Shown piece after piece: positions 26,247 through 34,271 of a DNA stretch of 46,773 bases. Below the pieces are notes generated by a model. The model worked only from the letters and a program-made list of their open reading frames with translations, had not been told where the DNA came from and made no database searches. The DNA lies in NCBI GenBank assembly GCA_049611965.1, contig JBMZBC010000013.1, forward strand, positions 1 through 46,773, given 5' to 3'. Position numbers and translations under genes: made by a program. Each line of letters opens with the position of its first letter. The first letter of the stretch is position 1. Source of the DNA: UBA10364 sp049611965. Lineage in GTDB: Bacteria; Bacteroidota; Bacteroidia; Flavobacteriales; Schleiferiaceae.

Positions 26247-26792
26247 ATGAGCAAAAGAGAAATCATAGACTCCAGAGAGTTGAACATCGCTTTGAACAGG
26301 CTGTGTTGTAAGCTCATCGAGAATCACGGTGATTTTTCAAATTCTATTTTGATCGGCCTTCAACCTCGAGGGGGACAAGTACTTAGTAGACTGGTTAAGT
26401 TGTTAGAAGAACAATACGGTGCAGGTAGCATCCGTACGGGTCTTTTAGATATCACTTTCTACAGAGATGACTTCAGAAGACGTCCGGGCCATTTGCAACC
26501 GAACAAGACTAAAATTGAACACCTCGTTGAGGATCAAAAAGTAGTCTTTATTGACGATGTTTTGTACACCGGTAGGAGTGTGCGTGCCGCCATGGATGCC
26601 ATTCTTAGTTACGGACGTCCGTCAAAAATGGAGTTGCTCACTTTGATTGATCGTAGATTTTCACGCGACCTTCCTATACAGCCTGATTATAAGGGCCGAC
26701 AAGTAGATTCCATAGCCTCACAACGCGTTGAGGTACTGTGGGAAGAAGTGGATGGTCGCGATGCAGTATTATTAACGGAACCAGCTTCATGA
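26247..26792 (+). CDS. pyrR: PyrR: pyrimidine operon regulator / uracil phosphoribosyltransferase
   Basis: 181 residues of the type I phosphoribosyltransferase fold. The PRPP loop is VVFIDDVLYTGRS (99-111) and the N-terminal half has the ILIGLQPRGG signature of PyrR. In Bacillus, PyrR binds a leader RNA and causes attenuation when UMP is high; it can also make UMP from uracil. Only 16 bp separate it from mpl and I see no leader hairpin, so RNA attenuation at this locus looks unlikely. pyrB follows with an ATGA overlap. Confidence 0.93.
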   Translation: MSKREIIDSRELNIALNRLCCKLIENHGDFSNSILIGLQPRGGQVLSRLVKLLEEQYGAGSIRTGLLDITFYRDDFRRRPGHLQPNKTKIEHLVEDQKVVFIDDVLYTGRSVRAAMDAILSYGRPSKMELLTLIDRRFSRDLPIQPDYKGRQVDSIASQRVEVLWEEVDGRDAVLLTEPAS

Positions 26793-27727
26793 GCGAATTA
26801 TCAGTGAATCACTTGTTGGGTATCAAACACCTCACGGCAGAGGATATCCAGCTCATTCTAGACACTGCCAAAGAATTCAAAGAGGTCCTCAACAGACCCA
26901 TCAAAAAAGTTCCAACGCTCAGAGATATTACCATTGCCAACCTCTTCTTCGAAAACAGTACAAGAACGAGGTTGTCTTTTGAATTGGCAGAAAAGCGCTT
27001 AAGTGCGGATGTCGTAAACTTCTCTGCAGCATCATCTTCAGTAAAGAAGGGAGAAACATTGGTGGATACGGTGAACAACATCCTTTCCATGAAAGTGGAT
27101 ATGGTGGTAATGCGTCATCCCAATCCAGGTGCCGGAGAATTCCTCTCTGAACATGTAGATGCTTCTATCGTAAATGCTGGAGATGGGGCACACGAGCATC
27201 CAACTCAGGCACTGCTTGATGCATTCTCGATAAGGGAACGATTAGGAAGTTTGGAAGGCGCTAAAGTTGCGATTGTCGGAGATATCGTACACAGCCGAGT
27301 TGCACTATCAAATGTTCTTCTCCTAAAAAAGATGGGTGCTGAGGTTATGGTTTGTGGGCCAACAACCTTGGTTCCAAAATACATGCACACTCTCGGCGTT
27401 CGCGTAGAGCACAACTTGCAAACAGCCATCGAGTGGTGTGATGTTGCAAACATGTTACGCGTACAGCACGAACGTCAAGACATCAAATACTTCCCATCCA
27501 TCGCAGAGTACCGCGCTCAGTACGGACTGACCATGGAACACTTAGACGCCCTTGAAAAGCCAATCGTAGTCATGCACCCGGGTCCAATCAACCGAGGCGT
27601 AGAGATTACCTCTGAGGTGGCAGATAGCGAGCATGCTATTATTCTAGATCAAGTGGAGAACGGTGTTGCCGTACGTATGGCCGTGCTGTATCTCTTAGCT
27701 GAGAAGCGTAAACTGGGTAATTCTTAA
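26789..27727 (+). CDS. pyrB: Aspartate carbamoyltransferase catalytic subunit
   Basis: Makes N-carbamoylaspartate from carbamoyl phosphate and aspartate, the second step of UMP synthesis. 312 residues from the ATG at 26789. The carbamoyl-phosphate loop FFENSTRTRLSFE (53-65) and the HPTQALLD motif are intact. The frame can be extended to 26738, but that would overlap pyrR by more than 50 bp. pyrI is not present here; the length and motif set are those of the unregulated catalytic chain. It overlaps rnz by one base. Confidence 0.96.
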   Translation: MSELSVNHLLGIKHLTAEDIQLILDTAKEFKEVLNRPIKKVPTLRDITIANLFFENSTRTRLSFELAEKRLSADVVNFSAASSSVKKGETLVDTVNNILSMKVDMVVMRHPNPGAGEFLSEHVDASIVNAGDGAHEHPTQALLDAFSIRERLGSLEGAKVAIVGDIVHSRVALSNVLLLKKMGAEVMVCGPTTLVPKYMHTLGVRVEHNLQTAIEWCDVANMLRVQHERQDIKYFPSIAEYRAQYGLTMEHLDALEKPIVVMHPGPINRGVEITSEVADSEHAIILDQVENGVAVRMAVLYLLAEKRKLGNS

Positions 27728-28689
27728 TGAGTTTTGAGTTGGTAGTTTTAGGTGCAGCCAGCGCTACACCGACCTCCAACAGTTACACGACCTCCCAGCT
27801 CTTAAAAATGCGGGAGCATTATTTCTTGATAGATTGTGGGGAAGGTGCCCAGAAGCAGTTGCGTCGATCTAAGACGAAATTCTCCCGTATCAATAACATA
27901 TTCATTTCTCACCTTCACGGTGATCACTTCTTCGGGTTGGTTGGCTTGTTGAGCAGCTTTCATTTACTTGGCCGTACAACACCTTTGACCATCTATGGAC
28001 CTCCTAAACTCAAGGAGATTGTACTGACGCAGTTTAGGGCGGCGGGAACGTTTACATCTTATCCCATTTCATTTGTGGTCACTCAACATAAGGTGCCTCA
28101 GGTGATTTTAGAAACAGAGGCTTATACTGTATCGAGTTTCCCGCTCAAGCATAGAATAGCAACGACCGGATTTAAATTCGAAGAAAAGCCGCTTCAGCGC
28201 GGTCTAAATAAAGAACGTGCTGATGAATTGGGCATTCCGGTTTGTGATTATCATTGGATTAAAGACGGTAGGGACTGGACCGCGGAAGATGGAACTGTGG
28301 TATTAAATGAAGACATCACCTTCGATCCACCAAAGCCACTGAGTTATGCTTTTGCATCGGATACGATGTATGTTCCGGAGACTTCAAATTATGTAGCAGG
28401 AGCCACGCTGTTGTACCACGAGAGTACTTTTTGTGAAGATAAGGCTGAGCGTGCGCGCCAAACCATGCACAGCACAGCAAAAGAGGCGGCAAGGGTAGCT
28501 AATGAGGCAGATGTGGATCACCTACTTATAGGGCATTACAGTGCACGTTATAAAGATTTTGATCAGTTCGAAAACGAAGCGCAAGAAGTCTTTAAGTCCA
28601 CTATCCGTGCACGGGAACTGCATGCTTACAAGGTCAGCGATAAAGGAATACAAGTCAAAAACTTAAGAACTCCTAAGCATGAGGAATAA
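27727..28689 (+). CDS. rnz: Ribonuclease Z
   Basis: Zinc-dependent endonuclease that trims the 3' ends of tRNA precursors. 320 residues, the short RNase Z form. The metallo-beta-lactamase zinc motif is SHLHGDHFFG (61-70). Other ligands sit near ASDTMYVP and the C-terminal LIGHYSARYKDF (HxxAR-type segment). It opens with a one-base overlap with pyrB (TAATG) and overlaps the MFS gene by 11 bp. This places tRNA processing in a pyrimidine operon. Confidence 0.96.
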   Translation: MSFELVVLGAASATPTSNSYTTSQLLKMREHYFLIDCGEGAQKQLRRSKTKFSRINNIFISHLHGDHFFGLVGLLSSFHLLGRTTPLTIYGPPKLKEIVLTQFRAAGTFTSYPISFVVTQHKVPQVILETEAYTVSSFPLKHRIATTGFKFEEKPLQRGLNKERADELGIPVCDYHWIKDGRDWTAEDGTVVLNEDITFDPPKPLSYAFASDTMYVPETSNYVAGATLLYHESTFCEDKAERARQTMHSTAKEAARVANEADVDHLLIGHYSARYKDFDQFENEAQEVFKSTIRARELHAYKVSDKGIQVKNLRTPKHEE

Positions 28690-29851
28690 GGCTTTAGTTG
28701 TACTCTTCTTTACCATTTTCATGGATCTGATGGGCTTTGGTCTTATCATTCCTATCCTTCCAATTTATGCCAAAGAATTAGGGGCTACTGATGCCATGGT
28801 TGGTCTATTAGGTACGAGCTTCAGCATTATGCAATTCATTTTTGCAAGTTTCTGGGGTGGATTGAGCGATAGGTACGGGCGTCGTCCTATTATGTTAGCG
28901 AGCATCAGTATTATGGTAGTTGCGTATATACTATTTGCCAATGCAACGGTCTTGTGGCTCTTGTTTGCCACCCGTCTGTTAAAAGGGTTTGGTGCAGCCA
29001 ATCTTAGTGTTGCTCAGGCATACATTAGTGATATCGTACCTAAAGAGCAACGTACGAAGGCCTTTGGAATCATCGGGGCAGCCTTTGGACTCGGCTTCAT
29101 TTTTGGTCCAAGTATAGGCGGTATCGTCAATGAGTACTACGGAGTATCTGGAGTGGGGTATTTCGCGGCAGGATTGAGTGGAATCAACCTCCTTCTCGCT
29201 TATTTCTTCTTGGCAGAGACGTTGAAAGAACCTGCCGATAGTGTGAATCTATTTCCGAATCCATTTAAGGACATTTTTGCCTTTAGAAAGGTGCCTGAGG
29301 TCAATGCTTTGTTCACTATCAACTTCGTGTATATCCTTGGTTTTAGTATGATGCAGATCACTTCCACGCTATTATGGGCCGAGCATTTCGGGTTGAGCGA
29401 GATGCACATCGGTTATACTTTTGCCTACATAGGCTTCTTGGCGGTGGTTATTCAAGGCGGTCTCATCGGCTACTTTAACAGTTGGTTTGGTGAACGGAAT
29501 CTACTCTTGTTTGGAACGTTGCTCGTGGCTGTCGGCTTATTTTTCATGCCCTTTGTTCCTACGGATCAATTCTATTTGGAACTCCTCTGTATGACCTTAT
29601 TGTCCTTTGGTAATGCTCTGTTAACCCCTACGGTTAGCAGTTTATTGACCACCTATGCGCCCGAAGATGCCCAGGGGAAAATTTTGGGAACCAATCAAAG
29701 CGTTGGGTCTCTGGCTAGGGTAGTGGGGCCGGCTGTTGGAGGTGCCGTGTACGGGATGCACTTTACATATCCCTATGTACTTGCAGGTAGTATAACTCTG
29801 GTTGTTAGCGTTTTGGCATTTCGTTTGAGAAAAAAAATGTATGTCTCGTAA
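28679..29851 (+). CDS. MFS multidrug/tetracycline-type exporter
   Basis: 390 residues with 12 hydrophobic segments. The N-terminal FFTIFMDLMGFGLIIPILP and motif A GGLSDRYGRRP are typical of the TCR/TetA-like drug:proton antiporter branch (DHA1). Motif C-like GAAFGLGFIFGPSIGG appears in helix 5. The drug, if any, cannot be named; such genes are common in the chromosome of marine Bacteroidota. It starts inside the rnz end and closes the plus-strand operon. Confidence 0.88.
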   Translation: MRNKALVVLFFTIFMDLMGFGLIIPILPIYAKELGATDAMVGLLGTSFSIMQFIFASFWGGLSDRYGRRPIMLASISIMVVAYILFANATVLWLLFATRLLKGFGAANLSVAQAYISDIVPKEQRTKAFGIIGAAFGLGFIFGPSIGGIVNEYYGVSGVGYFAAGLSGINLLLAYFFLAETLKEPADSVNLFPNPFKDIFAFRKVPEVNALFTINFVYILGFSMMQITSTLLWAEHFGLSEMHIGYTFAYIGFLAVVIQGGLIGYFNSWFGERNLLLFGTLLVAVGLFFMPFVPTDQFYLELLCMTLLSFGNALLTPTVSSLLTTYAPEDAQGKILGTNQSVGSLARVVGPAVGGAVYGMHFTYPYVLAGSITLVVSVLAFRLRKKMYVS

Positions 29852-29871
29852 ACTTTTTTTTGACTAGATAG

Positions 29872-29899
29872 TTGTTATAACATTGATCGTGTATTTTTA
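29872..29899 (+). promoter_or_regulatory. Candidate promoter of the YceI lipoprotein gene
   Basis: TTG at 29872-29874 and TATTTTTA at 29892-29899 (last base differs from the TAnnTTTG consensus) are separated by 17 nt. Initiation near 29906 would leave a 25-nt leader ending in an A-rich stretch directly before the ATG, a usual ribosome-attracting feature in Bacteroidota. Confidence 0.4.
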
Positions 29900-29930
29900 C
29901 ACTGAATTTCTAACCATAAAAAGAAAAAAA

Positions 29931-30587
29931 ATGAAAAAAATCGCAATGTTCATGGCGGCTTCTGTATTGGCTGTAAGCTGTGCAGGTGAGAAAGCTGAAG
30001 AAGTAACCACTGGAGAAGCTCAAGAGGTAATTGAAGTAGCAGAAGCAAAGACATTTAATTTAATTGATAGTTCTACAGTAGTTTGGAGAGGCTTTAAAAC
30101 CTTTGTTGATTGGTCGCATGAAGGAACTATCGCAGTAGACGGAAAATTTTTAATCGCTAACGATAAGGTCGCAGGTGGATTTATTGAAATTGATTTTAGT
30201 GAAATTACTGTCGCAGAATTTGCAGACGGAACTAAAGAAGAATATTTACTAGGACATATCCGTTCAGAAGACTTCTTTTTTACCGATAGTTTTCCAACAG
30301 GTTCTTTTGAAATTGTGAACGTTAAAGAGTTGGCTGGTGAAGGCACTAATAGTTTGGTAGTTGGCAATCTAACTTTAAGAGGAATTACAAATAGTATAGA
30401 ATTCCCGGCTAATATCAATCTAGATAACGATGGTGTATCATTTGAAGCACCTGTATTCAGTATTGATAGAACTAAATGGGGCGTGAAATACCATGATAGA
30501 GAAGATGCTTCTATTGCGGCATCTTTGAAAGAGGATTTGATTGACCACAGTATTGAATTGAAATTCAATGTTCGGGCCAAAGCATAA
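29931..30587 (+). CDS. YceI family lipoprotein
   Basis: 218 residues. Lipoprotein signal MKKIAMFMAASVLAVSC (lipid Cys17), a short acidic linker, then the YceI lipocalin-like domain. Typical segments are STVVWRGFK, GGFIEIDFSEITV, HIRSEDFF, VVGNLTLRGITNSIEFP and the terminal DHSIELKFNVRA. YceI proteins bind isoprenoid-type ligands in the periplasm; the in vivo role here is unknown. Three hand-counted 60-base samples gave 22, 19 and 19 G+C, against 28 in a sample of the preceding MFS gene, and Arg is mostly AGA. The ATG at 29931 is chosen over 29883 because it begins the signal peptide. Confidence 0.92.
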   Translation: MKKIAMFMAASVLAVSCAGEKAEEVTTGEAQEVIEVAEAKTFNLIDSSTVVWRGFKTFVDWSHEGTIAVDGKFLIANDKVAGGFIEIDFSEITVAEFADGTKEEYLLGHIRSEDFFFTDSFPTGSFEIVNVKELAGEGTNSLVVGNLTLRGITNSIEFPANINLDNDGVSFEAPVFSIDRTKWGVKYHDREDASIAASLKEDLIDHSIELKFNVRAKA

Positions 30588-30603
30588 TTATTCGGAAGTG
30601 ATC

Positions 30604-30634
30604 AAAGCCCCGCTTTCGCGGGGCTTTTTTTATT
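30604..30634 (+). terminator. Terminator after YceI gene
   Basis: AAAGCCCCGC / GCGGGGCTTT stem with a TTTC loop, followed by a seven-T run. It ends the monocistronic YceI gene. The T tract reaches the stop of the convergent gene at 30630, so it sits in that gene's end as well. Confidence 0.92.
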
Positions 30635-31532
30635 TCAATAGGTCTTTAAGTGCTGCATGGATGTTCACATGCTTGAAGTTGAAGCCTGCCGATAGAATTT
30701 TTCCATTACTGACCCGCTGGCTCATTAACGCCAGTGTAGACATTTCTCCAAGAACGAGCTTTAAAAGCATTTCAGGAACGGGAGGAAAAACCATGGGCCT
30801 CCACAACACACGGCATATGGCACGAGTGAATTCTTTATTGGTGAGCGGTGAGGAGCTAACCGCATTGTACGCGCCGCTTTCAATGGGATGCGTTGCCGCG
30901 AAAACAAACATTCTAGCGAGGTCCTCTACATGTATCCAGCTTGTCCACTGATCGCCTTTTCCTAGTGGTGAGGCGATCCCTGCTTTGGCAAGCGGCACCA
31001 ATCGTCCCAGTACACCCGCACCGCGGTCCAGAACAATGCCAATACGCAGTTGAATACTCCTACGTGTAGGCGATTCAAACTGCTTTGTATATCGTTCCCA
31101 ATTCTCAGTTACCGATGCCAGGAAATCATCGGCAGGAGGGTGCTCTTCGTTAAATTTTTGGTCAAATGAAGAACCGTAATAACCTATAGCACTTGCGCTT
31201 ACACAGCACGAAGGACCATTTTTCACACGCTTGAGTGCGTCAGAGAGGACTTGTGAAGTGTAGATCCGGCTGTCATTGATTATCCGCTTGTAAGACGCTG
31301 TCCAGCGTTTACTTACGGTAGCTCCAGCTAAGTGTAATAGAAAGTCGGCACCCTCTAACGCTTGGTCGTCGATATTCCCTTGTTCGGGGTTCCAGTAATA
31401 GACCTCAACAGCATTCCATTGGTAGTCTTTTCTTGTACTGAGAATGCGCACACTATGTCCCTCGTGCAAAAGCTGCTTGACAATGGCTCTTCCAACTGAG
31501 CCGGTGGCGCCTGTAATGGTAAATATGGACAT
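30630..31532 (-). CDS. TIGR01777 family NAD(P)-binding protein (SDR39U1-like)
   Basis: 300 residues of the extended short-chain dehydrogenase type. N-terminal nucleotide loop ITGATGSVGRAIV (6-18), middle SASAIGYYG with the catalytic Tyr region, and the C-terminal DUF1731 tail (PPVPEMLLKLVLGEMSTLALMSQRVS...). The family's substrate is not established; E. coli YfcH is the usual comparator. It is monocistronic and faces the YceI terminator. Confidence 0.9.
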   Translation of the reverse strand: MSIFTITGATGSVGRAIVKQLLHEGHSVRILSTRKDYQWNAVEVYYWNPEQGNIDDQALEGADFLLHLAGATVSKRWTASYKRIINDSRIYTSQVLSDALKRVKNGPSCCVSASAIGYYGSSFDQKFNEEHPPADDFLASVTENWERYTKQFESPTRRSIQLRIGIVLDRGAGVLGRLVPLAKAGIASPLGKGDQWTSWIHVEDLARMFVFAATHPIESGAYNAVSSSPLTNKEFTRAICRVLWRPMVFPPVPEMLLKLVLGEMSTLALMSQRVSNGKILSAGFNFKHVNIHAALKDLLK

Positions 31533-31604
31533 GACGATTATTTACGTTAGGAATTTAACAAAGCGGAGTCGTTTTTGTTAAACTTGAAGCCAATTCTTTT
31601 TTCA

Positions 31605-32174
31605 ATGCATACCATTGAGCCTTATTTCAACTGGAGACACCTCTATGTAGCTAGCGAGGACCCACAAAGTCCCTTCCACGGTTATTTCAATAGTGAGGTC
31701 TATTTCACGGATAAGATTTACGACCATGTCATTCATCCGCAATGGGATTCTATTGGGTGCGAAACCCTATTTCTAAAAGTTCTGTTCGTGGATTATGCTA
31801 TTGGCTATTGTGTCATTGAATTTTTAGGGGAGTGGAACGATGCGGTACATAATGACATCATGCGTATTAAACGAGATTTAGTCGACGAGATGATTCCGCT
31901 GGGTATTGACAAGTTCGTCTTGATAGGAGAAAACATCTTGAATTTCCATGCAGACATAACCGATTATTATGAAGAGTGGCTGGAAGAGGTTCCCGACGGA
32001 TGGATGGCGTTATTAAATCTAAGAGAACATGTTCTTACGGAACTCAGTAACTACGGGGTCGACCAATACTTTGTATTAGGTGGAGATTTGGACTTCTTCG
32101 ATTGGCGAACAAAAAAGCCTGAATTATTATACCACCGAGTGAATGAGGTTGTATCTCGTCGATTAGGCTTCTAG
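31605..32174 (+). CDS. Uncharacterised acidic protein
   Basis: 189 residues, no signal peptide or membrane helix, rich in Asp, Glu, Tyr and Trp (for example DITDYYEEWLEEVPDGW, GGDLDFFDWRTKKPE). The frame opens at a TTG at 31575, but the ATG at 31605 leads straight into MHTIEPYFNWRHLYVASEDP, which reads as a natural start. The family is not recognised. TAAACTTG at 31579-31586 is one base off the -7 consensus. Its end overlaps the convergent Nudix gene by 12 bp. Cytoplasmic location is likely. Confidence 0.78.
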   Translation: MHTIEPYFNWRHLYVASEDPQSPFHGYFNSEVYFTDKIYDHVIHPQWDSIGCETLFLKVLFVDYAIGYCVIEFLGEWNDAVHNDIMRIKRDLVDEMIPLGIDKFVLIGENILNFHADITDYYEEWLEEVPDGWMALLNLREHVLTELSNYGVDQYFVLGGDLDFFDWRTKKPELLYHRVNEVVSRRLGF

Positions 32175-32597
32175 CAACTTTAAGAAAGCGTCTCTATCGC
32201 TTTGAAGTGTAAACCACTGCGCATTTTCAGCCTTTAGTTCAAGCCATTGCATACCTAAAAGGTTTGCATCGTTTGGAATGAGTGACCATTGCTGTTCGTC
32301 TGCCTCAGTACTACTGGTAAAGTAATTCAACAGCAGTTGCTCTTGCGGCTTAAATCTTGAGGCGAAACACTCTGTAGGAGTAAAAAAATGTCGGTATTCT
32401 AACTTTTCACTTGAATAAAACTCCTCAGCGATTTCTCTGTGGATACACTCAAGGAGCCCTTCGCCTAATTCTAGCCCACCTCCAGGAAACTTGTTCAGAT
32501 CAACACCTTGCCACCGCTCATTCATCACTAGAATTCTGTTTTGGTGCGATCGTATGAGCACATAACAGCGTGCATTGAATTTGATCATCTCTTCCAT
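32163..32597 (-). CDS. Nudix hydrolase
   Basis: 144 residues. The Nudix box reads GGLELGEGLLECIHREIAEEF, matching GX5EX7REUXEE and ending in F rather than the usual xGU, so the last position is altered. The N-terminus FNARCYVLIRSHQNRILVMNERW is that of small house-cleaning or nucleotide-modifying Nudix proteins. Substrate unknown. Met1 (32597) or Met4 (32588) may be the start; either overlaps mnmD slightly. It is the last gene of the DUF4920-cytochrome-mnmD run. Confidence 0.88.
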   Translation of the reverse strand: MEEMIKFNARCYVLIRSHQNRILVMNERWQGVDLNKFPGGGLELGEGLLECIHREIAEEFYSSEKLEYRHFFTPTECFASRFKPQEQLLLNYFTSSTEADEQQWSLIPNDANLLGMQWLELKAENAQWFTLQSDRDAFLKLLEA

Positions 32598-33232
32598 GCG
32601 CGCGTCATCTCTCTCTTTCGGGGTGGACCGGGCAGCGCCTCTACCTCAAACCCGACAGACTTCATAGTTCTTTTCACAACCCCTTTGGCACAATAGGTGA
32701 CCAAAACACCTCCGGGTAATAGCGCATTATACATTGTCTGAAATACTTCTTCTGACCAAAGCTCAGGCTGTGCAGAAGGGGCAAAGGCATCAAAATAGAT
32801 GAGGTCAAATGAGGGTACATTAGTTTTGAAGTTTTTCAAGTCTTCTGTGCTGAGTTCAAACGTAAAACCTTTCTCAACGACGGTAGGTTTACCTGCTTCG
32901 ACCTTGAGTATTCTGGCCTCCTTCTCATGACCTAGTGCTTCAATCTCATTTACCTCTTCAACATTGAGCGGGAATTTCTCCAAAGCGAAGTAATGAATGT
33001 TTCGTTCACCCTTTTGTTCCAAGGTAAGACGGGCATTCAAGGCGGTCCCAAGCCCGACTTCAAGAATGGAGACTTCTTCCTTGTCAAAGGCCAATAGACC
33101 AGCATCAATGAACACGTGTTGACTTTCGGTCAATGCCCCATGTATGCTGTGGTAGTGTTCATCTAGTTCAGGAACCCATATGGTTAAACTGCCGTCTGAT
33201 GAGGTAGTAAAGTTCCTTGGACTAGCTTTCAT
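32585..33232 (-). CDS. mnmD: tRNA (mnm5s2U34)-methyltransferase domain protein MnmD
   Basis: 215 residues from the ATG at 33232. It corresponds to the methyltransferase half of E. coli MnmC (DUF752), without the FAD oxidase half, and should do the last SAM-dependent step of mnm5s2U synthesis at tRNA position 34. Visible features are the HYHSIHGALTESQHVFI opening, the SAM motif ILEVGLGTALNA (56-67) and DAFAPSAQPELW. The frame extends upstream to 33301, but that would overlap the cytochrome gene; the ATG at 33232 makes a tidy TAATG junction. Confidence 0.93.
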   Translation of the reverse strand: MKASPRNFTTSSDGSLTIWVPELDEHYHSIHGALTESQHVFIDAGLLAFDKEEVSILEVGLGTALNARLTLEQKGERNIHYFALEKFPLNVEEVNEIEALGHEKEARILKVEAGKPTVVEKGFTFELSTEDLKNFKTNVPSFDLIYFDAFAPSAQPELWSEEVFQTMYNALLPGGVLVTYCAKGVVKRTMKSVGFEVEALPGPPRKREMTRAWKR

Positions 33233-33669
33233 TATTGGACGTATAGTTTTTCGATACGAGGAATAGGTCCTTGGCAGAAGTTCATATGACAGGCAACACA
33301 ACTCTTTACTAGATTGTTGTGGGCCTCGATCTGTCCTTGCACGTTTTCTGCGGTGTTTAACTGGCCGTAGCTCGCTATGAAGGCTTGGGCATGAGGTTCA
33401 AAAGCCGGACCGACCATGTGTGGCTCCGTAGGCTTTGCGGTGATCATTTTAAAGATGAGTTGAGAATTTGCAACCGCCATTTCTCCCTTTTCCAAGATTC
33501 CCTTTCTTTCAGTGGCTTCGTCATGAAGCACCCGCATTATTGACGCCAACTCACTAGGTTGGTCCATTTCTGGTTGCCAACCTTTAGATTTTGTGTTCCC
33601 TTGTTTCTCAGGAGTTGAACAGGCAACAAATAGCCCTATACCCAACAAGACAAAAATCTTACTCTTCAC
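33232..33669 (-). CDS. Small CxxCH lipoprotein, cytochrome c-prime-like layout
   Basis: 145 residues. Lipoprotein signal ending FVAC (lipid Cys17), then helical segments, and a single haem-attachment motif CVACH (Cys124, Cys127, His128) close to the C-terminus, as in cytochromes c-prime and c556. A third cysteine (Cys132) follows in MNFCQ. Electron transfer or ligand binding at the periplasmic face is likely; the exact class is uncertain. It lies between DUF4920 (11-bp overlap) and mnmD (1-bp overlap). The ccm operon for haem attachment is 7 kb away. Confidence 0.85.
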   Translation of the reverse strand: MKSKIFVLLGIGLFVACSTPEKQGNTKSKGWQPEMDQPSELASIMRVLHDEATERKGILEKGEMAVANSQLIFKMITAKPTEPHMVGPAFEPHAQAFIASYGQLNTAENVQGQIEAHNNLVKSCVACHMNFCQGPIPRIEKLYVQ

Positions 33670-34165
33670 TTGGGATAAGGATTTTTACACCAGTCGCTTT
33701 GAATTTAACCTCGCCTGTGGGTTTCGTAATGGCCGCGATTTCTTCTTCGCTTGCGCCGCGATCCTCGGCGTAGTGCTTAAGTTCTGCTACAGATGTACTG
33801 TCCCAATAAGCAAAGCCGGTCATTACCATATTTTGTCCTTGGCTGTTCGTCGGTAGTAGAAATTCATAGTCGTAGTCCACAAACAAGTTCTCGCTAGAGT
33901 CAATGGCAGTAGCCATCCAGCAACCTTTTACAGTACAGACTTGTGTAATAGGTCCTTTAACTGTGGCATAAACAGTGTCTTCACCGGCTGAAGAAAAATT
34001 AGCCATTAACTCCTGTGCTGAAAAAGCATTTTCAACGGCAAAAGTGCTATCGCCAAAATTCATGTAAGCTGGAACTTCTTCTTGAGAAATTTCATGCTCT
34101 GAATTAGCAGATTGACAAGAAATCAGGGCAATGGTTGCAATACTTGCAATGAGTAGATGTTTCAT
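33659..34165 (-). CDS. DUF4920 family lipoprotein
   Basis: 168 residues. Lipoprotein signal MKHLLIASIATIALISC (lipid Cys17). The DUF4920 domain has VKGPITQVCTVKGCWMA with Cys77 and Cys82 (CX4C), a possible metal-binding or redox pair, and FLLPTNSQGQNMVMTGFAYWD. Function unknown; the cysteine pair and the CxxCH gene beside it suggest metal or redox chemistry. It is the first gene of the minus-strand run, read from a promoter overlapping that of ilvE. Confidence 0.87.
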   Translation of the reverse strand: MKHLLIASIATIALISCQSANSEHEISQEEVPAYMNFGDSTFAVENAFSAQELMANFSSAGEDTVYATVKGPITQVCTVKGCWMATAIDSSENLFVDYDYEFLLPTNSQGQNMVMTGFAYWDSTSVAELKHYAEDRGASEEEIAAITKPTGEVKFKATGVKILIPSEE

Positions 34166-34182
34166 TCGGGTTTTTTGTTAAA

Positions 34183-34217
34183 TCTGTGTTACGCCGTCAA
34201 TTTGGGTATAACACAGA
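34183..34217. promoter_or_regulatory. 9-bp inverted repeat in the DUF4920 leader
   Basis: TCTGTGTTA (34183-34191) and TAACACAGA (34209-34217) form a perfect 9-bp inverted repeat with a 17-nt spacer. It lies between the DUF4920 -7 box (34241-34234) and the DUF4920 ATG (34165), and upstream of the ilvE -7 box. It would form a hairpin in the leader RNA of the minus-strand run or serve as an operator. Confidence 0.5.
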
Positions 34218-34233
34218 AATAGTTTTACACCTT

Positions 34234-34241
34234 CAAAATTA
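34234..34241 (-). promoter_or_regulatory. Candidate -7 box for the DUF4920-cytochrome-mnmD run
   Basis: On the minus strand TAATTTTG matches TAnnTTTG exactly, with TTG at 34260-34258 as the -33 box (16-nt spacer). Initiation near 34227 would leave a leader of about 62 nt. Only one base separates this box from the plus-strand -7 box of ilvE. Confidence 0.5.
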
Positions 34242-34242
34242 G

Positions 34243-34250
34243 TACATTTG
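34243..34250 (+). promoter_or_regulatory. Candidate -7 box of ilvE
   Basis: TACATTTG matches TAnnTTTG exactly and ends 21 nt before the chosen ilvE ATG. The -33 side is weak (TTTTA at 34223-34227, 15-nt spacer). It abuts the minus-strand -7 box of the DUF4920 run. Confidence 0.5.
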
Positions 34251-34271
34251 CAGTGCCCAAGAAAACAGAAT

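Noticed and set aside
28679..29851. A dedicated tetracycline-resistance gene
   Set aside because: It belongs to the broad TCR/DHA1 branch, lies in a housekeeping operon and has no mobile element near it; the substrate is unknown.
30020..30580. 186-codon open frame antisense to the YceI gene
   Set aside because: It is a shadow of an AT-rich gene with a clear YceI product; the antisense protein is low-complexity Ser/Leu-rich, with no start context or promoter.
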